A stretch of DNA of 64,000 nucleotides from Litorimonas haliclonae (GTDB lineage Bacteria > Pseudomonadota > Alphaproteobacteria > Caulobacterales > Maricaulaceae): the NCBI RefSeq assembly GCF_965138505.1, contig NZ_CBCSCO010000001.1:558001-622000 (forward strand), written 5' to 3'. Made by a program: the position numbers and the translations under genes. Positions 43,733 to 53,263 of the stretch are shown in pieces. The first letter of the stretch is position 1. The number at the start of each line of letters is the position of its first letter. The notes under the pieces were generated by a model. It ran no database searches. It saw nothing but the letters and a program-made list of their open reading frames with translations, and was not told the origin of the DNA.

Positions 43733-46711
43733 CTACCCCTTATCAAATAACGCAACAGCGGCGGCGTCTCTTGGCGTAATTTCGCCTTCGCCTTGGAAAT
43801 ATTTCCAGCTGCGTTCGCATTTCTTATAGCCTTCAGCGTCTTTCAAATCGGAGACAGACAGACTGCCGTCGTCCTGGCTTGCGCTGAGCTCGCAATGGCT
43901 GACAATTAAATAATCCGCCAAGCAATCCCGTGGGTCGCTTGGGTTTGCATATATATTGTCATCCGTGACTCCGAGCGCTTTCATTGGACCTGAAAGGCCG
44001 GCCTCTGCTGCCTTTACCGAAGCGTCGAGAGAAGATTTAATAACGCCCTCTCTCCGCAAAGGCTCAATCGCTTCCTGGGCTTTTACTCTGAAATCGCGAA
44101 CAGCTTGGATATGCGATGCCAAATCCTCATTCCTCCACTCATCCGGACAGCTTCGGAACAGCTCCAAATGCACAGAGCCGTCTTCGGACGGATGCCTTGC
44201 TTGCCAGACCTCTTCCATGGTGAAGCTCATGATCGGCGCGAGCCATGTTGTCAGGCGCTGGAAAATTTCATTCATGACCGTGCGGCAGGCGCGTCGGCGG
44301 GTGCTATTCAGAGGGTCGCAATAGAGCGCGTCTTTCCGAATATCGAAATAAAAGGCTGACAAATCCACCGTGCAGAAATTAAATAGAGTACTGAAGATTT
44401 TTTTGTGATCGTGATTACGAACCCAGCCTTCATGCTCTGCCGTGATTTCAGACAGACGATGCAGTACCCATTTTTCGAGCGCCGGCATATCGGCGTGTTC
44501 CACTGTGTCAGAGCCATCGAAACCGTCCAGCGCGCCGATCATATAACGCAGCGTATTCCGAAGTTTGCGGTAAGCATCCGCGCTCGTCTGGATGATTTCC
44601 TTGCCGATTTTCAGATCATTTGCCCAATCGGAACTGGCCGTCCAGATGCGCATGATTTCTGCGCCATATTGTTTGGAAATATCTTCCGGACTCATTGTAT
44701 TGCCGAGCGATTTCGACATTTTAAAGCCCTTTTCATCCACGACAAAGCCGTGGGTCAACACGCCTTTATAGGGCGCTTCGCCGTAGATTGCGCAGCTTTC
44801 CATGAGCGAGCTCTGGAACCAACCGCGATGTTGGTCTGACCCTTCAAGATAAAGGTCAGCGCGGTCCGGCAAATCGTCGCGGCGTTTCAAACAAAAGGCA
44901 TGAGTGGAGCCGGAATCAAACCAGACATCCAGAATATCTGTGACCTTTTCCCAGCCCTCATTGTCCTCTGGCATGAACTCTTCGAGAGGCGTGTCGAACC
45001 AGCCATCCACGCCCTGCTCTTCCACCTTGGCGAGAATACGGGAATTAATAGCGTCGGCGTCATTCCGTTCTGTGTGAAGCTTTCCGTCCTTATCCACGAT
45101 AAGCGTAATCGGAACGCCCCAGTTTCTCTGCCGGGAAATCAACCAGTCTGGGCGGTCGGCGACCATGGTGCCGATACGGTTGCGGCCGCGGTCCGGCCAA
45201 AAGGCGGTATCGTCAATCGCTTCCAATGCCTTGTCGCGCAGGCCATCTTTGGACATGGAGATAAACCATTGCGGCGTGGCGCGGCGGATAACGGGGGCTT
45301 TGGAGCGCCAGCTATGCGCGTCGCGGAGCATCATGATACCGCGCGCCATGATATTGCCTGTTTCCATCAAGGCTTTGATGACTTCTGCATTGGCTTTGCC
45401 GTCCTGTCCGCGTTTCTTGCCGGAAGTGCGGATAACGTCGAGACCTTGCAAACGGGCCGGCATGACATTGGTGTAGCATCCCGCATCATCGAGCGTCATC
45501 GGAACAACCGGGTCAACGCCTATCTCTTCAAGCATTTTTTGGTTGGAAACCCAGATTCCGTAATCATCCTCACCATGGCTCGGCGCCGTATGGACAAAGC
45601 CCGTACCGGCGTCTGACGTGACATGAGAGCCGCTCAACAACGGAACAGCATAATCAAATTTACCTTCGGCGCCTTCCATGTCTTTGAGCGGGTGATCGCA
45701 AAGCATCCCTGTCAGCAGACGGTTATGCACGTCTTGAAGGCGTTTTGACTTGGAGATCAGACCGGCTTTTGCGACGTCTTCCCAAAGGTCATCCGCGACG
45801 AGGAGTTTATCCCCGGGGCTGGACCAAGGCTCAAACTCGCTCTCGGCGAGCTCTTCCACTTCATAGAGGCCATAAGTGATTTCGCTCGAAAAACTAATCG
45901 CGCGGTTGGCAGGAATTGTCCAAGGCGTGGTTGTCCAGATGACAATGGATGCGCCTTGTAATGCGAGGATCTCTTCCTCGAGTTTATCCGCAGCCGTGCC
46001 CTTCACAACATAATTTACGGTGGCCGCTTTCCGCACCGGAAACTTCACATAGATCTGTGTCGCCTTCTTATGCTGATATTCAACTTCGGCTTCAGCGAGT
46101 GCGGTCTGTTCGACCGGGGACCACATGATAGGTTTAGAGCCGCGATAGAGCTGACCTGTTCCGGCGATTTTTAAAAGCTCTCCGCAGATAATGGACTCGC
46201 TCTCGAAATTCATGGTTTTATAAGGATTGTCCCAATCGCCGATGACGCCGAGGCGTTTAAACTCTTCGCGCTGAACGTCGAGCCATTCGGCGGCGTATTC
46301 GCGGCAACGGGTGCGAAATTCAGATCCCGGGATGTCCTCTTTCTGGCGGCCCTTCCCGCGGAATTCCTCTTCAACTTTCCACTCAATCGGAAGGCCGTGA
46401 CAATCCCAGCCCGGAACATAATTTGCGTCATGGCCGAGCATTTGATGAGAGCGATTGACGATATCCTTGAGGATTTTATTAAGCGCCGTGCCCATATGAA
46501 TATGCCCATTGGCATAGGGCGGACCGTCATGAAGCGTATAGGGCCCCTTGGCATTTTCGGCTCCGCGTTGTTTTTTGTAAAGGCCTATCTCGTTCCAGCG
46601 CGCAATCCAATCAGGTTCGCGTTTGGGCAGGCTCGCCCGCATAGGAAAATCGGTTTTTGGCAGGAATAACGTCTCGCGGTAATCGCGGGTCGTCTCAGTT
46701 GAATCAGTCAT
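43733..46711 (-). CDS. ileS: Isoleucine-tRNA ligase
   Basis: Charges tRNA-Ile. The 992-residue class I synthetase has the HIGH-type motif GHIHMG at 69-74 and KMSKS in GFKMSKSLGN near 655-660. The editing (CP1) domain is present (TTPWTIPANRAI and SDAGTGFVHTAPSHGEDDYG). The C-terminal anticodon-binding domain lies after about 730. The length is typical of the bacterial form; the C-terminal zinc-binding cysteines of some bacterial IleRS are not obvious. Confidence 0.97.
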   Translation of the reverse strand: MTDSTETTRDYRETLFLPKTDFPMRASLPKREPDWIARWNEIGLYKKQRGAENAKGPYTLHDGPPYANGHIHMGTALNKILKDIVNRSHQMLGHDANYVPGWDCHGLPIEWKVEEEFRGKGRQKEDIPGSEFRTRCREYAAEWLDVQREEFKRLGVIGDWDNPYKTMNFESESIICGELLKIAGTGQLYRGSKPIMWSPVEQTALAEAEVEYQHKKATQIYVKFPVRKAATVNYVVKGTAADKLEEEILALQGASIVIWTTTPWTIPANRAISFSSEITYGLYEVEELAESEFEPWSSPGDKLLVADDLWEDVAKAGLISKSKRLQDVHNRLLTGMLCDHPLKDMEGAEGKFDYAVPLLSGSHVTSDAGTGFVHTAPSHGEDDYGIWVSNQKMLEEIGVDPVVPMTLDDAGCYTNVMPARLQGLDVIRTSGKKRGQDGKANAEVIKALMETGNIMARGIMMLRDAHSWRSKAPVIRRATPQWFISMSKDGLRDKALEAIDDTAFWPDRGRNRIGTMVADRPDWLISRQRNWGVPITLIVDKDGKLHTERNDADAINSRILAKVEEQGVDGWFDTPLEEFMPEDNEGWEKVTDILDVWFDSGSTHAFCLKRRDDLPDRADLYLEGSDQHRGWFQSSLMESCAIYGEAPYKGVLTHGFVVDEKGFKMSKSLGNTMSPEDISKQYGAEIMRIWTASSDWANDLKIGKEIIQTSADAYRKLRNTLRYMIGALDGFDGSDTVEHADMPALEKWVLHRLSEITAEHEGWVRNHDHKKIFSTLFNFCTVDLSAFYFDIRKDALYCDPLNSTRRRACRTVMNEIFQRLTTWLAPIMSFTMEEVWQARHPSEDGSVHLELFRSCPDEWRNEDLASHIQAVRDFRVKAQEAIEPLRREGVIKSSLDASVKAAEAGLSGPMKALGVTDDNIYANPSDPRDCLADYLIVSHCELSASQDDGSLSVSDLKDAEGYKKCERSWKYFQGEGEITPRDAAAVALFDKG

Positions 46712-46847
46712 GGATGTCTCGGATAAAATAGGGCGTTAAAAATCGGGTGGAATTTCCCGGCACGCCTTTAGCGTACCGGGCAAATAATTCGTATTGTCAT
46801 AACCCGTTTAAACATGGTTTTCGCCTATCACACCGGACTTAAGTCGT

Positions 46848-47405
46848 CTAGGTGAGACTTAGCTCCTCCATGTCTTCCAGACCGAAGTAAATCCCGCGCT
46901 CTGCTGCGTGTAAATCGATCAGGTGGCGTATGTCCCGCGCCTGACTGAGGGTTGAAAGCGCAAAGAGCGATATACCAATAACGAGCGTCGCAACAATTCC
47001 CCCTAGAATCCCCATAAATAACAGTTCGTTCGCATATATGGCGGCAATTAAAGCGCCCAGCCCTTCGGGGGAAAGTTGATGTAAAAGAGCCAGAAAACCA
47101 ACCGGAACAGTTACATTCGTCACCATGGTCACGCGAAATCCGGCCGTGGCTTGTTCCTGATTTATAGCCGCAAACGTCCGGAGCGCTTTCACATCCCGAT
47201 TGGGTAAATCATTCAAAATTGCTTTGAGTTTCAGAGCCTGTTTCGTCTGCCGCAGGAGAGTGACCCGGTTTATATCCAAGCGGGACGTCAGACCCATGCC
47301 CCAATATTTATGCGGCCGGAAAGCAGAACGCGTTTTAAACAAGGCTGTTATCTCTTCCCACTTTTGTGTGAGATGCGTCGTCGGGGGTTTATCCGGAGCG
47401 GTCAT
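46848..47405 (-). CDS. Hypothetical membrane protein
   Basis: A 185-residue protein with a basic N-terminus and two hydrophobic helices at about 91-110 and 122-150. The C-terminus is acidic. No family is recognised with confidence. It is followed by another small membrane protein on the same strand, but 51 bases apart, and may belong to the folE unit. Confidence 0.65.
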   Translation of the reverse strand: MTAPDKPPTTHLTQKWEEITALFKTRSAFRPHKYWGMGLTSRLDINRVTLLRQTKQALKLKAILNDLPNRDVKALRTFAAINQEQATAGFRVTMVTNVTVPVGFLALLHQLSPEGLGALIAAIYANELLFMGILGGIVATLVIGISLFALSTLSQARDIRHLIDLHAAERGIYFGLEDMEELSLT

Positions 47406-47456
47406 GAATTTGAATTGCCACAGAGGAGGACGAAGTCAAGCGCGCAAAATCCGTTT

Positions 47457-47837
47457 TCAACCGAGCCGTTTAGACTTTTTCTTTCGTTCTTCCAGCATGA
47501 GTTCGCGCTTAATCCGCGCCAGAGTAAACCCGACATTGCGGCGCCGAATCTGCCCGCGCGGGATATAGCCGAGCTTTTCGGCGTAGCCTTCGGGATATTT
47601 CTTGAGCAATTCGGCGTGCAGACTCCGAACCATTAAGAGATGCCCGCCCCGCACAAATACAAAATAGAGAGAGAAAAACCCGACGATGAGGGCGTTTTGG
47701 TTCAAATCCGCGGCGTTATCTGTCAGCCCCCGAAACAGGAGCAATATCCCAATCAAAATGGCGGCGCTGGGCAGCACGCAGCGTGTTAGCCAGTAGCGTA
47801 AAGACAGCCAATCACGTCGGAGAAGCTCTGGGGTCAT
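47457..47837 (-). CDS. Hypothetical membrane protein
   Basis: A 126-residue protein with hydrophobic helices near 22-40 and 51-70, then a strongly basic tail ending in an Arg/Lys-rich stretch. ATG 47837 was chosen; the earlier start at 47855 has no ribosome site. No domain is recognised. Confidence 0.6.
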   Translation of the reverse strand: MTPELLRRDWLSLRYWLTRCVLPSAAILIGILLLFRGLTDNAADLNQNALIVGFFSLYFVFVRGGHLLMVRSLHAELLKKYPEGYAEKLGYIPRGQIRRRNVGFTLARIKRELMLEERKKKSKRLG

Positions 47838-47903
47838 GCGGTGATTATAACGCAAATGAAGGCTCGGCGCGATGAGCCATTACAGCGCGGGCTTATTTCC
47901 TAT

Positions 47904-48476
47904 TCAGATACCGGCATCGATCATGCGAAGGAACTCCATACGCTGTTCAGACTGATGGAACTTACCAGATAAGGCTGTGCTGATCATACGATGCGGCGTC
48001 TTGATACCGCGCATGGTCATGCAGAGGTGCTCGCCCTTGGCCATGACGGCAATATTTTCGGTGCCGAGAATATCTTTTAACTCATTGGCAATATCAGATA
48101 CCAACTGTTCCTGAAGCGTCAGCTTATGCGCATGTTTATGAGCAATCCGCGCAAATTTTGACAAGCCCAAGACCTTATCCTCGGCGATATAAGCGATAGA
48201 AACATCGCACCAGAATGGGAGCATATGGTGTTCACACATTGACCAGACTTTCATGCCTGTGACAGCCACCATCTGGTTATGCTTGACCGCGTCAAAGGTC
48301 GTATCAATTTTTCCCGTGTCATACTCAATAAACTCGCGCCAGAAATCCGCGATCCGGCGGGGCGTTTCCACCAGCCCTTCCCGGGTCGGGTCTTCGCCAA
48401 GGGCTTCCAGTAATTCCGTCGTCAGAGCTTTCACCCGGGCGTGATCAATTTTTTTTCCGTTCGTAGAATCTGACAT
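47904..48476 (-). CDS. folE: GTP cyclohydrolase I
   Basis: First enzyme of tetrahydrofolate synthesis: GTP to dihydroneopterin triphosphate. The 190-residue protein carries zinc ligands Cys81 and His84 (MCEHHMLPF) and Cys152 (GEHLCMTMRG). The N-terminus PTREGLVETPRRIADFWREF is typical. The first in-frame start at 48626 would add 50 residues that look non-coding; ATG 48476 gives the standard length. Confidence 0.97.
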   Translation of the reverse strand: MSDSTNGKKIDHARVKALTTELLEALGEDPTREGLVETPRRIADFWREFIEYDTGKIDTTFDAVKHNQMVAVTGMKVWSMCEHHMLPFWCDVSIAYIAEDKVLGLSKFARIAHKHAHKLTLQEQLVSDIANELKDILGTENIAVMAKGEHLCMTMRGIKTPHRMISTALSGKFHQSEQRMEFLRMIDAGI

Positions 48477-48528
48477 GAATAGTCCTTTAGTGCACTCTCG
48501 GCATGTTTCAATGGGCGTCGTAAATCTT

Positions 48529-48984
48529 TTAAAGCGCGGCCCGGATGGCGGCAACTCGCTTTCGGTTTGCGCCGCGATCAGAATATCCGACGCGAGAGGC
48601 AGATCGAATGTGACAGAGCGCCCCATCGGCTCTCACTTCAACATCATCCACAAATTTAAACACCGCACTCATATAGGTCGCGGAAAGATATTTATCACTA
48701 TGGGAGGTTATTACGCCGCCCGTATCTTTAATGGCCTGCAAGACATCTTCAAGTTTTGCCTGCAAGGGCTCTACGTATTTTTCAGGCTGCGTGCCCGGCT
48801 CTGAGCTGACGGCATTAGGCGAGGCTGGACACTCGGCCAAACGGCCGTTCACAAGGCCCTTGGATTTTCCTTTCTGGGAGAGCAGGCCTAAAAGAAAGAA
48901 CAAAATCGACCCTCCAAGCGTTAAAATCAGAGCGAGCTTTATAATCATACCAAACATGTGGCGTGATCTAAGGGGTTCACCCAT
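48529..48984 (-). CDS. DUF1499 family protein
   Basis: A ~151-residue protein with one membrane helix (about 14-36) and a DUF1499 domain (RLAECPASPNAVSSEP ... YLSATYMSAVFKFVDDVEVRAD ... IRSASRVGYSDRGANRKRV). DUF1499 proteins are of unknown function. The start is uncertain; ATG 48984 or 48957 are possible and neither has a good ribosome site. Confidence 0.8.
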   Translation of the reverse strand: MGEPLRSRHMFGMIIKLALILTLGGSILFFLLGLLSQKGKSKGLVNGRLAECPASPNAVSSEPGTQPEKYVEPLQAKLEDVLQAIKDTGGVITSHSDKYLSATYMSAVFKFVDDVEVRADGALCHIRSASRVGYSDRGANRKRVAAIRAAL

Positions 48985-49021
48985 AAAGCGCAATCAGAAT
49001 AGGGGGACATGAAGCCTGTTG

Positions 49022-50068
49022 TTAGTCGCCTCCAAAAACCATTTCGCTGATATAATCATCATACCAGGTCGGGCCCATCAGGCTCTGGAAGAAACCGTTA
49101 TGGCCGCCGTGGTCATGAATAATGCGTCGGGCGTTTTTGTTTAGAACCAACTTCTCAATATCTTCTTCCGGTATCATGCCGTCATCGGCCGCAGTGATAA
49201 TCGAAATCGGCAGCGGACAATATTCAAGATCATGCGGGTCGACGCGGTATGCGTTAAAATAGCTCTCCATATCCGGATAATCCGAATAGGCAGGCAAGAG
49301 TTTCTGAGTGATATCCAGAACCCGGTTTTCCGCCAGGATCGTGCTGAAATCATAGATATGCGGATAGAGCTCTTCTTTTTTACGAAGCGACTTCGTCCAT
49401 TTCTTCATAAAGTAACGACGGTAGAGCCAATTCTGGTCCACTAAAGGCGACGCGCCCCATGGGTCGACAACCGGACTGATCGCCACGATATGTTTGAGGT
49501 TTCGAATTGTCAGGTCGCGGAGAGACCGCGCAATACGAAGGGCAAAATTCCCGCCTAGCGAAAAGCCGACGACATAAACTGGCACGCCGTCAGCCAGTAA
49601 AGCGGCCTGTTTGACGGCGTCGAAAACCTCGTTGAACAAAGTCGAATAAAATACGCCTTCATTTAAATGATGGCTATTTCCGTGATCGCGGTAATTGAGC
49701 CGAAATACGGACGCGCCCTGTTCATACATGTGCCGCCCGCTAGAGACGACATAGGTCGAATCTTGCGACCCTTCCCACCCATGGAGGAAAATGATGAGGG
49801 CTTTGTTCTCTGGATTGCGAGAATAGCTCCCTAAAAGACGCACCCCGTCATCACAGTTTATAATGCGTTCCTCCGCTGCGTCGAGCATCGGGTTTGGTCC
49901 GCGTTTACGAAATTTCATACTGGCAATGGCGGTCTGTACAAAGGCGCTACGCATCCAGATAGGAGGCTCAAACGGCGTTATTTCCGGCAATGGGTCGGCC
50001 TGGGCAAATGAATCATCCGCCTGTAAATTTTCGGACCGGGGCTGTTGAACAGTAGCTGTCATAGTCAT
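49022..50068 (-). CDS. YheT-family alpha/beta hydrolase
   Basis: A 348-residue hydrolase. The oxyanion region is FLHGWEGSQDSTYV near 94-107, the nucleophile Ser in VGFSLGGNFALR near 167-178, an acid in AADDGMIPEED, and the catalytic His in HDHGGHNGF near 320. This pattern is that of the YheT/embryogenesis-associated EMB8 group, for which no reaction is firmly known. It ends 28 bases from the DUF1499 gene. Confidence 0.85.
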   Translation of the reverse strand: MTMTATVQQPRSENLQADDSFAQADPLPEITPFEPPIWMRSAFVQTAIASMKFRKRGPNPMLDAAEERIINCDDGVRLLGSYSRNPENKALIIFLHGWEGSQDSTYVVSSGRHMYEQGASVFRLNYRDHGNSHHLNEGVFYSTLFNEVFDAVKQAALLADGVPVYVVGFSLGGNFALRIARSLRDLTIRNLKHIVAISPVVDPWGASPLVDQNWLYRRYFMKKWTKSLRKKEELYPHIYDFSTILAENRVLDITQKLLPAYSDYPDMESYFNAYRVDPHDLEYCPLPISIITAADDGMIPEEDIEKLVLNKNARRIIHDHGGHNGFFQSLMGPTWYDDYISEMVFGGD

Positions 50069-50180
50069 GGCTCAATAAGTGCACACATTGCGACCTGCAA
50101 GTTTCCCAACAAGTCTAAACACAGTTTGTATCAAAACGCTTAAGACTCGTGCGCTCTAGTAGATGTGGGAATTTCAATAA

Positions 50181-50207
50181 AAAAGCCCGCAAAAAAGCGG
50201 GCCTTTT
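50181..50207 (-). terminator. Intrinsic terminator downstream of 211-residue gene
   Basis: AGCCCGC, an A6 loop and GCGGGC form a compact stem; read on the minus strand the stem is followed by TTTTTTATTG. It lies 23 bases after the stop of the neighbouring minus-strand gene. Confidence 0.8.
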
Positions 50208-50229
50208 AAATCTTGGGTTTGAATTAGGC

Positions 50230-50865
50230 CTAGAGACTCTGTGACCGGAATTGCGTCAAAAAGGCTCCGTAATTTTGGTTTGCCCGGGGTTTAAACCCAA
50301 AGCGTTTCAAAGCCGCCAGAACTTTATCAGACGATTCAGAAGAGATTGCAATTGTTGTGAAGTCCTGTTCGTCCAATTTCATGGAAGAGACTTCGATCCG
50401 CAATTCATCGCTTTCAAAAATGCGGCGATTTAGCTCTGTCCGGTAAAATTTACTCTTTTTGGACAAGGCGTCTGTCAGGCTCTCGGCATCTGCCACCGAG
50501 GAACAACAACCGCGGAAGCGCGGAATATAAGTTCCGATCATGGAAGACGTTGTTCGCTTTAGCGGGAAATCGGTTTTAATAGACCGCTCCCACTGCTCTA
50601 GGGGGCCATCTGTGCTAATCATGGAGCGGATTTCAAGTTGGTCGGAATCCGTCATACGCGTAATCATATTGCTTCGGCCAGGAACGATGAAATATTTGTC
50701 GTGACGTGTGTCTTCGGCTTGAAGTTCAAACTCTTCTTCGATGAGGTCCAGCGCTTCCGGGCGGTCCTCAAAAAAATTGCGCCACTGGTAAAACCGATCA
50801 GGACGATTGGCGTAACGGTGGGCAGCTGTTTTGGAAGAAATCGGACGAGAGTTATGGTAAAGCAT
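50230..50865 (-). CDS. Hypothetical protein, possibly CYTH-like
   Basis: A 211-residue protein of unknown function. Residues about 50-80 (KYFIVPGRSNMITRMTDSDQLEIRSMI) and 155-205 (FYRTELNRRIFESDELRIEVSSMKLDEQDFTTIAISS, then LKRFGFKPRANQNYGAFL) alternate charged and hydrophobic residues as in CYTH-type triphosphate tunnel proteins. This is only a resemblance. ATG 50865 follows AAAGG. A terminator follows the gene. Confidence 0.6.
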   Translation of the reverse strand: MLYHNSRPISSKTAAHRYANRPDRFYQWRNFFEDRPEALDLIEEEFELQAEDTRHDKYFIVPGRSNMITRMTDSDQLEIRSMISTDGPLEQWERSIKTDFPLKRTTSSMIGTYIPRFRGCCSSVADAESLTDALSKKSKFYRTELNRRIFESDELRIEVSSMKLDEQDFTTIAISSESSDKVLAALKRFGFKPRANQNYGAFLTQFRSQSL

Positions 50866-51238
50866 GGGAACCTTTTTATTTTTATTTTGGGGGGCGGGTC
50901 GCAATAGGGGCAAAGCGCAACCGGGTCAGGACGAGGTCAAGCTTTGCAAAAAATAAAGCGTTAAAAAACGATCGCGCGAAAACGGGGGGCTATCGGACGT
51001 ATTTTAAAAGTAAGCATAAAACTGCGAGTACCACAGCGTTAAGAAAATTGCAAGTTTTCTCCACAATTAGGCGCGTCAAAGTTAAGATAAGGTCAAATTA
51101 ATTTAGTTTAAGAGCAAGATTAAAAGGTTTACCTACTTTTTCTGTCGTGCCCGGCGACCCCCAATTGAAATCGCTCCTGCCCGAAATGACAGGTAACCGC
51201 ACCGAGCAGGCGTCGCCTGCGTCGGCGTGACTTTAAAG
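50866..51238. other. Intergenic stretch with palindrome
   Basis: This 373-base gap lies between pccA and the CYTH-like gene. The AT-rich part must hold the promoter of the 211-residue gene. Near pccA a perfect palindrome GCAGGCG-T-CGCCTGC (51206-51220) with CCG/CGG flanks exists, without a T-tract. No gene is seen. Confidence 0.5.
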
Positions 51239-53263
51239 CTATTCCGTGACTTCAAATTCCATGATCACTTCGTCCACAGCGAGATTATCTCCTGGCGCGG
51301 CGTTGATTTTTGTGACCTTGGTTTTCTTCTCGGCGCGAAGGGTATTTTCCATTTTCATAGCCTCGACCACAGCAAGGGCTTGGCCGTCCTGCACTTCCTG
51401 CCCCTCTTCCACGAGGATGGAGACAATAACGCCCGGCATGGGGCATAGGAGCAGGTTGGACGTATCCGCCTCTTCCTTGATCGGCATGACTTCGGAGAGT
51501 TCAGCGGCGCGCGGCGTGCGGACGGCAACCTTGAACTCGACGCCGCGGTGACGGACGCGGTAGCCTTCGGGAATAGGCTCGGCCTTGAAGTTAAACGGCT
51601 TATTATCGACAAGCGCGATCACAAGCGGCTGACCCGGTTTCCACGCAGTCAGAACTTCCATCTCAATGGCCGCTTTCTCGCCGTCGCCTACGACGATTGT
51701 ACGGAGACCTTTTTCGCCATTAATGTCGGCTGTGTAATTCAGATCACCGACCTGCACCGCCCATTCGTCGGGTATATGGCGTTGATGGTTCGGCAGGCTG
51801 CCTGAGATATTGGCGGCGCGGTGTTCAGTGATGTCATGCATCAAGGCGCAAATCGCGCCAATTTTTCGTGCATGGCCCGGATTGATGTCTCCGCCTTCAA
51901 ACCCGTCAGGGTATTCGTCGGCAATGAAGGCCGTTGAAATGTCGCCACGTTCGAAACGGTCATGGTCGTAAACGGCCTGCAGGAACGGAATATTGTGGCC
52001 GATGCCTTCCAGCTCGAACAGATCCAGTGCGTGCTGCATGGCGTCCAGCGCGACCCCGCGATCTTCGCCCCAGGTACAGAGCTTGGCGATCATCGGGTCG
52101 TAATACATGGAGATTTCGCCGCCTTCAAAGACGCCGGTATCGTTACGGATAATAGCGCCGTTTTCTTTCTTGCCTTCGATGGGCGGGCGGTAGCGGGTCA
52201 GGCGGCCAATAGACGGCAGGAAGTTACGGAAGGGATCTTCCGCATAAATCCGGCTTTCAATCGCCCAGCCCTTCAATTTGACATCGTCCTGCGTCATGTT
52301 GAGTTCTTCGCCCTGTGCAGAGCGGATCATTTGCTCCACCAGATCGACGCCGGTAATTAATTCCGTGACGGGATGTTCCACCTGCAAGCGCGTATTCATT
52401 TCGAGGAAGTAGAAATTCTTATGCTTGTCGACGATGAACTCGACCGTGCCGGCGGAATCGTAATCCACGGCTTTGGCCAGCGCGACGGATTCCGCTCCCA
52501 TGGCGGCGCGCGTTTTTTCGTCGAGAAATGGCGACGGCGCTTCTTCGATGACTTTCTGGTTGCGGCGCTGAATGGAGCATTCGCGCTCGCCGAGATAAAT
52601 CACATTGCCGTGCTTGTCGCCCAGCACCTGAATTTCAATGTGCCGAGGCTCTTCGACAAATTTTTCGATAAAGATACGGTCATCGCCAAAGCTGTTCGCG
52701 GCTTCGTTTTTGGAAGACTGGAATCCTTCGCGGGCTTCTTCGTCATTATAGGCGATGCGCATGCCTTTGCCGCCGCCGCCAGCCGACGCCTTGATCATGA
52801 CAGGATAGCCGACTTTTTGCGAGATTTTGACGGCTTCTTCGGCGTCTTCGATCAGACCCATATGGCCCGGCACGCAGGACACGCCCGCTTCTTTCGCCAG
52901 TTTTTTCGACGTAATCTTATCGCCCATGGCCTGAATGGCGTGCGGGTTCGGGCCGATAAAGGTGATGTTTTTCTTGGCCAGTAATTTGGCAAATTCGGGA
53001 TTTTCCGAGAGGAAACCATAGCCGGGATGGACGGCGTCCGCGCCGCTCTCCTCTATCGCCGCCATGATTTTATCCATCACCAGATAGGACTGATTGGCTT
53101 GCGGTGGGCCGATGTGAATGGCTTCATCCGCCATCGACACATGTAGGCCATCTTTATCGGCGTCCGAGTACACCGCCACCGTATCAATGCCGAGCCGCTT
53201 GGCCGTTTTAATCACGCGGCAAGCAATCTCGCCCCGGTTCGCTATAAGTATTTTTTTGATCAT
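51239..53263 (-). CDS. pccA: Propionyl/acetyl-CoA carboxylase alpha subunit (biotin carboxylase plus carrier)
   Basis: A 674-residue fusion of biotin carboxylase and biotin carrier. ATP-grasp and carboxylase motifs: FSENPEFAKLL near 82-92, KASAGGGGKGMRIAYNDEEA near 158-178, and DEKTRAAMG... RLQVEHPVTELITGVDLVEQM near 286-310. Biotin attaches to Lys637 in VVEAMKMENTL. The length and linker fit the PccA type that pairs with PccB. ATG overlaps the stop of the HEPN-like gene (ATGA), so it is coupled to it. Confidence 0.95.
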   Translation of the reverse strand: MIKKILIANRGEIACRVIKTAKRLGIDTVAVYSDADKDGLHVSMADEAIHIGPPQANQSYLVMDKIMAAIEESGADAVHPGYGFLSENPEFAKLLAKKNITFIGPNPHAIQAMGDKITSKKLAKEAGVSCVPGHMGLIEDAEEAVKISQKVGYPVMIKASAGGGGKGMRIAYNDEEAREGFQSSKNEAANSFGDDRIFIEKFVEEPRHIEIQVLGDKHGNVIYLGERECSIQRRNQKVIEEAPSPFLDEKTRAAMGAESVALAKAVDYDSAGTVEFIVDKHKNFYFLEMNTRLQVEHPVTELITGVDLVEQMIRSAQGEELNMTQDDVKLKGWAIESRIYAEDPFRNFLPSIGRLTRYRPPIEGKKENGAIIRNDTGVFEGGEISMYYDPMIAKLCTWGEDRGVALDAMQHALDLFELEGIGHNIPFLQAVYDHDRFERGDISTAFIADEYPDGFEGGDINPGHARKIGAICALMHDITEHRAANISGSLPNHQRHIPDEWAVQVGDLNYTADINGEKGLRTIVVGDGEKAAIEMEVLTAWKPGQPLVIALVDNKPFNFKAEPIPEGYRVRHRGVEFKVAVRTPRAAELSEVMPIKEEADTSNLLLCPMPGVIVSILVEEGQEVQDGQALAVVEAMKMENTLRAEKKTKVTKINAAPGDNLAVDEVIMEFEVTE

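Noticed and set aside
51206..51220. pccA terminator
   Set aside because: The palindrome is strong but no T-tract follows on the minus strand.
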